Source: Bradyrhizobium sp. Tv2a-2
GTDB taxonomy: Bacteria; Pseudomonadota; Alphaproteobacteria; Rhizobiales; Xanthobacteraceae
Direction of reading: 5' to 3'
Assembly (NCBI RefSeq): GCF_000472425.1
Contig: NZ_AXAI01000025.1
Coordinates: forward strand, 1 to 64,000
DNA length: 64,000 nucleotides
Of the stretch, positions 56,637 through 64,000 are shown in pieces; positions within the stretch are counted from its first letter, which is position 1, and every line of letters starts with the position of its first letter. Position numbers and translations under genes: made by a program. Below the pieces are notes generated by a model, which worked only from the letters and a program-made list of their open reading frames with translations, ran no database searches and was not told the origin of the DNA.

Positions 56637-58163
56637 ATGACCGTAGTCCCGGACAGGTACAACGTAAGCACGATGCTCGACAGAAATCTGGCTTTGGGGC
56701 GGTCTGACAAGACAGCAATCATCTGCGACGATCAGCGGATCAGCTTTGGCGAGCTCTTCGCTCGCGTGTGCCGAATGGGGAACGCACTGCTCAGGTTGGA
56801 TGTTCGCGCTGGTGAGCGGGTGATGCTTGTTCTCAGCGACACTCCATTCCTTGCCGTGGCCTTTTGGGGCGCTTTACGGATCGGAGCTGTTCCATGCCTG
56901 CTAAATCCCGCGTTTCAGGAGGATGCGTATCGGCACTTCGTTTTGGAGGCAGGAGCTTCGCTGGTCGTGACGGACGAGCCTTGGGTCGAAAGAGTGGCCC
57001 GGTCTCTTGGAGATATTCGATCGATGGTGATTTTGGCGCCTGGCGCTTCCAGGGATCGAACTACATCAGTCGATGAACTCTTGGCTGCAGCCGGTGATAC
57101 ACTCGCACCGGCCGGCACGCACCGAGAGGATATGGCGTTCTGGTTGTACAGCAGCGCATCGACAGGTCGGCCTAAGGCAATTGTTCATGCACACCAGGGC
57201 ATTCCCGCGACTTGCGAGACTTACGCTCGACAGACCCTTGGTATCACCGAACACGACATATGTTTCGCTCGGGCGCTTTATCATGCCTATGGCCTCGGAG
57301 GTGGACTGACGTTCCCGGCATGGGCTGGAGCTACATCTGTTCTCTCTCCGCGACGTCCGACACCAGCCGCCCTCTTGGAGATCATCGACAATTACAAACC
57401 CACGCTGCTGTTTCTCGTACCCGCGCTATATAAAGCGATTCTCGATGATCATGGCTCCACATTCGCTGATCTCGCCTCGGTCCGCCGCTGGCTCTCGGCT
57501 GCCGAACCCTTGTCCCCGGAGATCTGGAGTCGTTGGCGGGATAAGTTCGATGCGGAAATCATGGACGGAATTGGCTCCACTGAGTTGCTCCACATCTTTT
57601 GCTCCAATGCTCCCGGCGCCTTGAAAGTCGGATCAAGTGGAAAGCCCGTGCCCGGTTACGAACTGCGTCTGGTTGGCGATGATGGGCTACCGATCAGGAC
57701 CGGTAACGTGGGCCGATTGCAGGTCCGTGGTCCAAGCTCGAGCATGGAGTATTGGCGGCAAAGAACCAAGACACAAGAAGTCATCGTCGGGCACTGGGTG
57801 GCGACCGGTGACATTTATCGCTTGGATGACGATGGATATTACTGGTTCGAGGGCCGCGAGGACGACATGGTCAAAATCGCCGGGGAATGGGTCTCTCCTG
57901 GCCAGATCGAGGGTGTTCTCATAACACACCCAGCGGTCGCGGAAGTGGCAGTGACTCCGCAGAACGTCGATGGCCTATCGCGCATTCGTGCATCGGTCGT
58001 TCTCGCTCGCGGCCTCGTTGGCTCAAATAGCCTCGCGCGAGAACTGCAAAAGTGGTGTCAGGACCACCTTGAGCGTTATAAATATGCTCACATCATTTGC
58101 TTTGTCGAGCATTTGCCGCGGAACGCGTCAGGCAAGGGTGGCCGGCCCAAGTTAAACGCCTAA
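56637..58163 (+). CDS. Benzoate-CoA-ligase-like AMP-forming ligase
   Basis: 508 aa. ANL-superfamily motifs: FWLYSSASTGRPKAIVHAHQ (P-loop-like A3), DGIGSTELLHIFCSNAP (A5), ATGDIYRLDDDGYYWFEGRE (A7), DDMVKIAGEWVSPGQIEGVL (A8), and a C-terminal LPRNASGKGGRPKL holding the catalytic Lys region (A10). The A3 loop has Ala where benzoate-CoA ligases usually have Gly (SSASTGRPKA). The overall style is that of the benzoate/4-hydroxybenzoate CoA ligase branch. It would activate an aromatic or similar acid as its CoA thioester. It follows fixC by 490 bp in the same direction and may belong to the same NifA-driven unit. Substrate unknown. Confidence 0.8.
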   Translation: MTVVPDRYNVSTMLDRNLALGRSDKTAIICDDQRISFGELFARVCRMGNALLRLDVRAGERVMLVLSDTPFLAVAFWGALRIGAVPCLLNPAFQEDAYRHFVLEAGASLVVTDEPWVERVARSLGDIRSMVILAPGASRDRTTSVDELLAAAGDTLAPAGTHREDMAFWLYSSASTGRPKAIVHAHQGIPATCETYARQTLGITEHDICFARALYHAYGLGGGLTFPAWAGATSVLSPRRPTPAALLEIIDNYKPTLLFLVPALYKAILDDHGSTFADLASVRRWLSAAEPLSPEIWSRWRDKFDAEIMDGIGSTELLHIFCSNAPGALKVGSSGKPVPGYELRLVGDDGLPIRTGNVGRLQVRGPSSSMEYWRQRTKTQEVIVGHWVATGDIYRLDDDGYYWFEGREDDMVKIAGEWVSPGQIEGVLITHPAVAEVAVTPQNVDGLSRIRASVVLARGLVGSNSLARELQKWCQDHLERYKYAHIICFVEHLPRNASGKGGRPKLNA

Positions 58164-58614
58164 GAGCTGGCAAGACAGCATGCGCGCTTGCACGATGAAT
58201 GCGTTTTGTTGCCACTGATAGTGGGGGTCATACCGAGTAAGGCGCCACACATCCACTGTACGCGCAACCCCGATCCTTCGGGCTATGCCGAAATGGGTGC
58301 GGGTCCAGTTCGAGAGTGCAGACGGACAGTCGGGCCTTGATCGCCGCGCAGCGCGGCTGCCGGACGACTGCGACCGCAACGGAATACAGTCGAACCAATA
58401 CGTGGCCATTTTGCTAGGACCAGTGAAGCGGGTACAGACGTAAGCAGCCTGCAAAACACAGGCCGCTCCGGGATCAGAACTCCGCAACTGACGCAGTGCC
58501 GAACCTCCGCAGGCGCCGAGTACAGCTACCAGCCCCTCAAGCCTGACACGACCGTTACATCACATTCGACGACTTCAGGTAGATACGAACATGGCCGAGG
58601 CATCAGAGCGGTCA
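58164..58614. other. Convergent gap between ligase and MFS genes
   Basis: About 450 bp between convergent genes. No gene recognised and no clear bidirectional terminator with a T-run seen. Confidence 0.4.
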
Positions 58615-59970
58615 CTAATGCGATATGGCTTGGACGCTTAAAAGCCCGGTGGGCCGCTCAGGCCGCGACCACTTCGTACCTCTCGACGGCTTCGCGCTTC
58701 CGGGATAAACGGTGAGAGCCGCAATAATACCGGGCGCAGCTGCGAACATTAGCCAGAAGCCGGGTGACGCCTTGTCTTCGGTTCGGTTAATCAGCCAGGT
58801 CGAGGCGAATGGCGTGAACGTGCCGAACAAGGCGGCGGCCAGTGCAAAGGCCAGCGAAAAGCACGTCGTGCGCACATGCTTCGGCACGATCTCAACAAGA
58901 GCACCAAGCATTGCACCACTGTAGGTGCCGAAATAGAAAGAGAACATCATCTCTACCGCCAGCATCTTGCCGAAGCTTGGTGCGCTCACAAGCCAATACA
59001 ACGCTGGATACGTGGTTACCAAGGCAAGCCCGGCAATGATCAGCAGAACCGGTTTTCGGCCTATCCGGTCGGACACGGTGCCGCCTATCGGATTCCAGAT
59101 GAAGTTGGTCACAGCGACCAGGAGCGTCACCAACAGAGCATCATGGGAGCTTAGCTTCAGCACGGTCTTGCCGAATGTGGGCGTATAGACAGTGACGAAA
59201 TAGAACGTCGTGGTGGTCAGGATAGCTATCATCATCCCCAGAACGACGATCCGCCAGTTCGCAACTGCCGAGGCAAAGACCTCGCGGGCGGTCGGATGCT
59301 TCTCCATCGCCAAAAACTCCGGCGTTTCCTCCAGCGTCCGGCGCAGAAAGAAGACAAGCGGAATAATCAAGCAGCCGACAAAGAACGGAATGCGCCAGCC
59401 CCAGGCGGAGACGAGTTCGGCCGGCATCAATTCGCTCAACACATATCCCAAGATCGCCGCGACAAAGATCGCGACCTGCTGGCTCGAAGACTGGAATGAC
59501 GCGTAAAGGCCGCGCTTACCGGGGCTTGCGATCTCCGCAAGGTAGACCGAAACGCCGCCGACCTCGACCCCTGCAGAAAAGCCCTGCAGTAGTCGCCCGA
59601 GCAGCACGATTGCGGGCGCGGCAATGCCGATGCTTGCGTAACTAGGGCAGAAGGCGATGACCACGGTGCCGATCGCCATGATCGATAGCGTCACTATCAG
59701 CCCTTGTCGGCGGCCGAGCTCGTCGATATACGCGCCAAGCACGATCGCCCCGACCGGACGCATCAACGCGCCGAGCCAAAAGACCCCGAACGTGTCGAGC
59801 AGGGACGCTGTTTCGCTGTCGGCCGGGAAGAATGCCTTTCCAATGGCGCTGGCATAGAAGCCGAATAGGAAAAAATCGAACTGCTCAAGGAAGTTGCCGC
59901 TGGTGGAGCGCACAATCGCGCCGACGCGCGACTTAACCATTGGTGCAGGCGTGGGCGAAATTTGTAACAC
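58615..59970 (-). CDS. MFS transporter, metabolite:H+ symporter subfamily
   Basis: About 451 aa with 12 predicted helices. MHS-type marks: NFLEQFDFFLFGFYASAIGK at helix 1, FWLGALMRPVGAIVLGAYID with DELGRRQGL at the loop 2–3, GLLQGFSAGVEVGGVSVYLA-type helix 5 (LLGRLLQGFSAGVEVGGVSV), and DRIGRKPVLLI in loop 8–9. The subfamily imports organic acids (citrate, 2-oxoglutarate), betaines or aromatic acids with protons. A GTG at 59970 with AAGGAA at ideal spacing is chosen; ATG at 60036 or 59940 are alternatives. It diverges from nifH and is convergent with the ligase, so it may import the ligase substrate. Confidence 0.85.
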   Translation of the reverse strand: MLQISPTPAPMVKSRVGAIVRSTSGNFLEQFDFFLFGFYASAIGKAFFPADSETASLLDTFGVFWLGALMRPVGAIVLGAYIDELGRRQGLIVTLSIMAIGTVVIAFCPSYASIGIAAPAIVLLGRLLQGFSAGVEVGGVSVYLAEIASPGKRGLYASFQSSSQQVAIFVAAILGYVLSELMPAELVSAWGWRIPFFVGCLIIPLVFFLRRTLEETPEFLAMEKHPTAREVFASAVANWRIVVLGMMIAILTTTTFYFVTVYTPTFGKTVLKLSSHDALLVTLLVAVTNFIWNPIGGTVSDRIGRKPVLLIIAGLALVTTYPALYWLVSAPSFGKMLAVEMMFSFYFGTYSGAMLGALVEIVPKHVRTTCFSLAFALAAALFGTFTPFASTWLINRTEDKASPGFWLMFAAAPGIIAALTVYPGSAKPSRGTKWSRPERPTGLLSVQAISH

Positions 59971-60300
59971 CGCGAGTTCCTTCCCGTCTGAAATGGCCGG
60001 TTGCGGAAAAACCTCGCGCCAGCCCAATGTAGCCAAGCCGCCAATCTGCGATCACGCAGATACGACCGACCGATCCGAAACCGTCTCGCATTCTCGGCAT
60101 ATTTTCGGCGGTCGGAGTGCGAACCCACAGATTTTGGCAACCCATGTTCATCCGCTGGAGGGAGTTCGCCAAACACGGATGGTTTGACAATTTTGCGGCG
60201 AGACTGGATCTCGATGAAGGCCATTGGGCGGAAAAGACCACGCCGGAGAATGAAGCAATCTCATTTGAAGCTTGTCCGTTGTCAGACAGCCGCACGCATC

Positions 60301-60316
60301 TGTTTGTTTAGGAACA
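60301..60316 (+). promoter_or_regulatory. NifA upstream activator site (TGT-N10-ACA)
   Basis: TGT-TTGTTTAGGA-ACA exactly fits the NifA site and lies about 75–90 bp upstream of the nifH -24 element, a normal distance for looping-dependent activation. Confidence 0.85.
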
Positions 60317-60389
60317 GGTGCGGTTCATTTGCAAATGGTCGAGTGTTTTTAAAGCCAGGTCAGCAGCTTAGGTCGATTTCGCCGTTGGT

Positions 60390-60405
60390 TGGCACGGCGG
60401 TTGCT
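60390..60405 (+). promoter_or_regulatory. Sigma-54 (-24/-12) promoter of nifH
   Basis: TGGCACGGCGGTTGCT is a near-perfect RpoN promoter, with GG at 60391–60392 and GC at 60403–60404. The predicted transcript start is near 60415, leaving a 155-bp leader before nifH. Confidence 0.95.
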
Positions 60406-60570
60406 AGGAAGATGCGGCAACACTGAGCGAGGGCTGAGTGCACGCCGACGCCTCAAGACGAGCGATGCTCTCCTTCCCTTAAACCCGTGTGCCCCGTTTT
60501 TCGAGAGAGAAACAGGCTCGCTCGCAACGAGAGCGTGCAATCTTTGGCAAATCGGTTGATGGAGAGCAAT

Positions 60571-61452
60571 GTGGCTTCACTGAGACAAATCGCATTCTAT
60601 GGTAAGGGCGGTATCGGCAAGTCGACCACCTCGCAGAACACGCTCGCGGCGCTGGCCGAGATGGGCCACAAGATCCTGATTGTGGGCTGCGACCCCAAGG
60701 CAGATTCGACCCGACTGATCCTGCACGCCAAGGCGCAGGACACGATCTTAAGCCTCGCCGCGGACGCCGGCAGTGTCGAGGATCTCGAACTCGAAGACGT
60801 GATGAAGATCGGCTACCAGGACATCCGCTGCGTAGAGTCCGGCGGCCCGGAACCAGGCGTCGGCTGCGCCGGCCGCGGCGTCATCACTTCGATCAACTTC
60901 CTCGAAGAGAACGGCGCCTATGAGGGCATCGATTACGTCTCTTACGACGTGCTCGGCGATGTCGTCTGCGGCGGTTTTGCCATGCCGATTCGTGAGAACA
61001 AGGCGCAGGAAATCTACATCGTCATGTCAGGCGAGATGATGGCTATGTATGCCGCCAACAACATCTCGAAGGGCATTCTCAAATATGCCAACTCGGGCGG
61101 CGTGCGGCTCGGGGGCCTGATCTGCAACGAGCGGCAGACAGACAAGGAGTTGGAATTGGCGGAGGCGCTGGCCAAGAAGCTCGGTACCAAGCTGATCCAT
61201 TTCGTGCCCCGCGACAATGTCGTGCAGCATGCGGAACTGCGCCGCATGACTGTGCTGGAATATGCGCCAGACTCGCAGCAGGCCGATCACTATCGCCAGC
61301 TCGCGACCAAGATCCACAACAACGGCGGCAAGGGCATCATCCCGACCCCGATCTCCATGGATGAGCTCGAGGACATGCTGATGGAGCACGGGATCATGAA
61401 GGCGGTCGACGAGTCCATTGTCGGCAAGACTGCCGCCGAACTCGCTGCCTAG
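60571..61452 (+). CDS. nifH: NifH, nitrogenase iron protein
   Basis: 293 aa. P-loop AFYGKGGIGKSTTSQNTL, GCDPKADSTRLIL, the first cluster ligand region GVGCAGRGVITS and the second DVVCGGFAMPIRENKAQEIY, and ARDNVVQHAEL-type ADP-ribosylation-region downstream sequence (PRDNVVQHAELRRMTVLEY). It ends KTAAELAA, as in other bradyrhizobial NifH. The GTG at 60571 gives the standard NifH N-terminus ASLRQIAFYG and has GGAG six bases before it; an ATG four codons earlier (MESN) is possible. nifD and nifK do not follow, so nifH is separate from nifDK as usual in Bradyrhizobium. Confidence 0.98.
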   Translation: MASLRQIAFYGKGGIGKSTTSQNTLAALAEMGHKILIVGCDPKADSTRLILHAKAQDTILSLAADAGSVEDLELEDVMKIGYQDIRCVESGGPEPGVGCAGRGVITSINFLEENGAYEGIDYVSYDVLGDVVCGGFAMPIRENKAQEIYIVMSGEMMAMYAANNISKGILKYANSGGVRLGGLICNERQTDKELELAEALAKKLGTKLIHFVPRDNVVQHAELRRMTVLEYAPDSQQADHYRQLATKIHNNGGKGIIPTPISMDELEDMLMEHGIMKAVDESIVGKTAAELAA

Positions 61453-62321
61453 CGCAAGGCGAGCGACGGACGCCGGTCTCCTTACATTCCCCTCCCGAGG
61501 AGACCGGTGTTCGCGGCAAAATGCTGGGTGACTTGCTAATTTCCGTCGATCTGTTTGACCAGATCGACTGACGCGAGCGGCGTACCGGGAGCGGCAACCT
61601 GCGCTCACCAGACGTCAGGTTGCTCAAATTGCAAGAACGCGAACCCTGCGCTGCTGGTCGTGCGGAGGTTCCGCAACATATCCAGAAAATCAACCGGTTC
61701 GCAGGGTCTCATCGCCCTCACTGTTGGTCGTCGGCTCGATCGACGGAGGTCTCTTTGCCTGTTTACTCGTCACGCCCCCCACTTGGCGGCCGCGCGCATT
61801 GCACTGGCACGGCGACGCGCTGAACCCTCGGTCGACAGGAGGGGGCCGGAGCCGATTTGCTGATGACGCTGTCTGTTCTCTTCAGCTCGTCTCCTGCTGC
61901 CTTGCAAGCCCCGATCGAAAGTCTGATGCCAAATCCCGAAGGTCGCTGCTTCGCCAGGCCGTCACCGGAGGATCTCAATCGATTGGCGTTCTGCTCAATC
62001 GAGGCTGCCGAGTAACACTTTTTTGCGGGTCCTGGGTGTGCAGGCGCACACAACGAACTACGCGCACTTGGCGAGCATGCAGCGCCCATGGCAGACATCT
62101 TGCGAGATAAAGAACCTGACGAGTAGTAAAATTCGTTGATGTCGGATTGAATAGCTTTTGGCGACCTACCACACCATGCGCGAATGCGATGTGCCTCTGG
62201 TGTTGGGCACGGTCTCCGGTACCGTCGAGTCGATCCCGCTGGCGCATCCGTCGGGATAGCAGAAGCGCGCGGTTAGGCCACGAATTTCGGGAGCGGTTGG
62301 CTATCGGCAAAGGTACGCAGC
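61453..62321. other. No convincing gene after nifH
   Basis: About 870 bp. No nifQ or nifD was recognised. A plus-strand run at about 62159–62259 (MRECDVPLVLGTVSGTVESI) is protein-like and may be a remnant. Confidence 0.4.
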
Positions 62322-62522
62322 CTACGGATTGCGCGATTTAAGGCGTTGTCGTCCGTCCTGGCCAAGCAACTGTCCAGTCTTGCGATTTATAAAGTGCAAC
62401 TGCGAACAAGCGGGGCAAATAATGCCTTGAAATTCTTGGTTCGTCGCGTTGCTCTCATCATCCTCCAGCCATTGCTGAACCATCATGTTGGTGACCGAGC
62501 AGGTAAAAATGATAGCGCGCAT
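62322..62522 (-). CDS. Small CxxC protein, 66 aa
   Basis: Begins MRAIIFTCSVTNMMVQQWLE and continues GIICPACSQLHFINRKTGQL. An early Cys plus CPAC suggests a small metal-binding or zinc-ribbon-like fold. Proteins with this pattern (CPVT/S near the start, CxxC, HF-NRKTGKLLG) are common in Bradyrhizobium; function unknown. The longer frame upstream is unlikely to be translated. Confidence 0.65.
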   Translation of the reverse strand: MRAIIFTCSVTNMMVQQWLEDDESNATNQEFQGIICPACSQLHFINRKTGQLLGQDGRQRLKSRNP

Positions 62523-62953
62523 ATGACCCCTACGGGATTGAGTTCTGGTCAACCCCGGGCCCTGCCTGTCAACCTTGCGGCCGGAATCGCGCTGGTCCAA
62601 GCTAGGCGGACCCGACACCAACCTATACTGCGGAATCGCGGACAATGATTTGTTCTCGCGCAAGCCGTGCCGGCCTGAGAGCTGAAGAAGATGTCGGGAA
62701 TCGATCCGTTCCAGAAAATCGATTTAACCGCTTGGAATGATTGTTGCACGGCAGTCGCCTGGAGGCCCGAGAATGGCCTGCCGGCGGACAACATCAAGAG
62801 CTTCCACTCACATGGTGGGACTAGATCTACGCGAGGTATCCTTTGCTCCCGTAACTCTTCATTCTGAAATGCCGATCGTCGCCCAGCCTATTCCTTGTCT
62901 GCCAGCTTGATCGCTTGTTCAACAGGCGCTCTCTCATCTTAGCCGAGGTCTGA
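62523..62953. other. Promoter region of the fusion gene, small frame
   Basis: About 430 bp. A 58-aa frame at 62691–62867 (MSGIDPFQKIDLTAWNDCCT) has GAAGAAG before the ATG and could be a small gene, but no domain is seen. Confidence 0.35.
62734..62748 (+). promoter_or_regulatory. Possible sigma-54 promoter
   Basis: GG-AATGATTGTT-GC-A keeps GG and GC at the correct 10-base distance and TTGC at -12, but the -24 side lacks the usual CACG. It lies about 207 bp before the fusion gene and inside a small open frame. Confidence 0.3.
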
Positions 62954-64000
62954 ATGACAGTACTCCTTGCGTCTCCAGCTAAACTACATGAGCCGATAGT
63001 GCTGCCAGGCTACGAGCAATTGCTTCACCGCGCCCGCACTCTGTACCATCCCCACCCGTTCGCTGCTGAGATGTCAAAGGATCGGCTTGCAAGTCTGCTT
63101 CCTGACTACTTCGCGATGTCGGAAGCATTCCCTCTTCTACAGGCTGGATCGCAAAAGGATCTTGCATTTCACGCCATAGACCATAACCAAGGCATCCCTC
63201 GCGATGTCGAGCTCACCAGTGTGGTTGCAAACTTTATCTCTTGGGATGAAACGGGAGGCCATCGGCTGGTTCTCCGAGGCGGCAACGCCGCGTTACCGCA
63301 AATATTGGATACGACAAAGTTTCACTCAAAGCTGTTTGCAAAAGATGTGTCCCGGCTGCTCGGCCGGGCAATCGAGCCCAACTATAGTGCCATAACGCGT
63401 CAATACCTGCGTGGCCTATATAGCGGATTGTCGTCGAGAGATCCCATACTGCGTAGCGCAGCCATGGTAGCGTTTGAACTTCATGCCGGGGAAATGATCC
63501 AGGCCCTATGGACCACCGTGGCCGACACTTTCGATGCTCGAGTTGATGAACTTGAGTATTTCAGGCTCCATGTGGGCGGTGAAGATCCTGCGGAAAAGCG
63601 TCACGGCGAGATGACAAGCCGGCTCATCGCAGAGCTGATTCCTGCCGATAGCGTTGGTCGTTTCCTGGATGAATTTGATCGCGCGTACGGTCTCAACGTC
63701 GAGTGGTGCCGCGGCTTGGCCGGAACTCGCTCGCTCGAGCGGATTCGGAGGCCGGAGGTTGAGCACAGGGGCCGATGCCACTGTGGTTCTGTCAGATTTT
63801 GTGTCCAGGCGCCAGCCGATATTTCTGCCGTGAGCTGCAACTGTTCAATCTGCCAAATGTCTGGATTTTTGCACATGCTGGTTCCCCGCGACAAGCTCAG
63901 GATCGAATGCGGCGAAGAGCTCCTCAGCACGTATCAGTTTAATCAGAACATCGCGCGACACACGTTTTGTCAGGTTTGTGGTGTGAAGCCATTTTATCGC
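62954..64000 (+). CDS. Heme-oxygenase-like domain fused to GFA (Mss4-like) domain, 3' end cut by window
   Basis: Open for 349 codons from the ATG to the window edge. Residues about 1–270 look like a helical heme-oxygenase-like (iron-containing redox enzyme/HDO-type) domain. The second half has a Glu- and His-rich helix (MVAFELHAGEMIQALW) and EYFRLHVGGEDPAEKRHGEM, positions typical for di-iron ligands. Residues about 272–349 form a GFA-type zinc domain with CHC, then SCNCSICQMSGF, and FCQVCGVKPFYR. GFA proteins bind zinc and some handle glutathione adducts. The pair would be an unusual fused oxidase plus GFA enzyme. It follows nifH, suggesting a role in fixing cells. Family calls rest on motif reading. 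Confidence 0.65.
   Translation, partial: MTVLLASPAKLHEPIVLPGYEQLLHRARTLYHPHPFAAEMSKDRLASLLPDYFAMSEAFPLLQAGSQKDLAFHAIDHNQGIPRDVELTSVVANFISWDETGGHRLVLRGGNAALPQILDTTKFHSKLFAKDVSRLLGRAIEPNYSAITRQYLRGLYSGLSSRDPILRSAAMVAFELHAGEMIQALWTTVADTFDARVDELEYFRLHVGGEDPAEKRHGEMTSRLIAELIPADSVGRFLDEFDRAYGLNVEWCRGLAGTRSLERIRRPEVEHRGRCHCGSVRFCVQAPADISAVSCNCSICQMSGFLHMLVPRDKLRIECGEELLSTYQFNQNIARHTFCQVCGVKPFYR

Overview
The window looks like part of a Bradyrhizobium symbiosis island. A complete nolA–nodD2–nodD1–nodYABCSUIJ–nolO–nodZ block is followed by fixR–nifA–fixABC and nifH, in the order known from the B. japonicum/B. elkanii group. Proteins such as NolA (237 aa), NodB (219 aa) and NodU (569 aa) have the lengths and motifs known from that genus. 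The left 30 kb has the sparse, decayed texture of an island: duplicated genes, frameshifted genes, and long stretches without a convincing gene.

Left part (1–32 kb): a truncated OprB-type porin; a branched-chain-type aminotransferase divergent from a class I/II aminotransferase, next to a GntR/UTRA regulator; a GNAT acetyltransferase; a second, C-terminally truncated branched-chain-type aminotransferase; a three-gene cassette that resembles phosphonate chemistry (PEP-mutase-like protein, cytidylyltransferase-like protein, CDP-alcohol phosphatidyltransferase); a small secreted protein behind a sigma-54 type promoter; a LuxR-type regulator; an Omp25-type porin with a decayed tandem copy; a frameshifted dctA; a luciferase-like oxidoreductase and a HisC-like aminotransferase; a row of exported proteins including a frameshifted amino-acid-binding protein; then nolA.

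Middle (33–48 kb): two nodD genes read leftward. A 48-bp nod box lies just upstream of nodD1 and faces right into nodYABCSUIJ–nolO–nodZ. Adjacent genes often overlap by 4 bp (nodY/nodA, nodA/nodB, nodI/nodJ). The encoded Nod factor would be an N-methylated, carbamoylated and fucosylated lipochitooligosaccharide. A sulfotransferase-family gene directly after nodZ suggests possible sulfation, perhaps of the fucose.

Right part (48–64 kb): a -24/-12 promoter drives fixR–nifA. NifA carries the cysteine motif of oxygen-sensitive NifA proteins. fixABC has its own -24/-12 promoter but no fixX was found. A benzoate-CoA-ligase-like enzyme and an MFS permease lie between fixC and nifH. nifH has a textbook -24/-12 element and an upstream TGT-N10-ACA site. 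The window ends inside a fusion of a heme-oxygenase-like domain with a GFA (Mss4-like) zinc domain.

A recurring 31-bp element with a 19-bp spacer, typical of MerR-family targets, occurs four times. Copies lie in front of nolA itself, upstream of nodD2, in front of an unknown gene, and at one orphan site. It may mark a NolA regulon.
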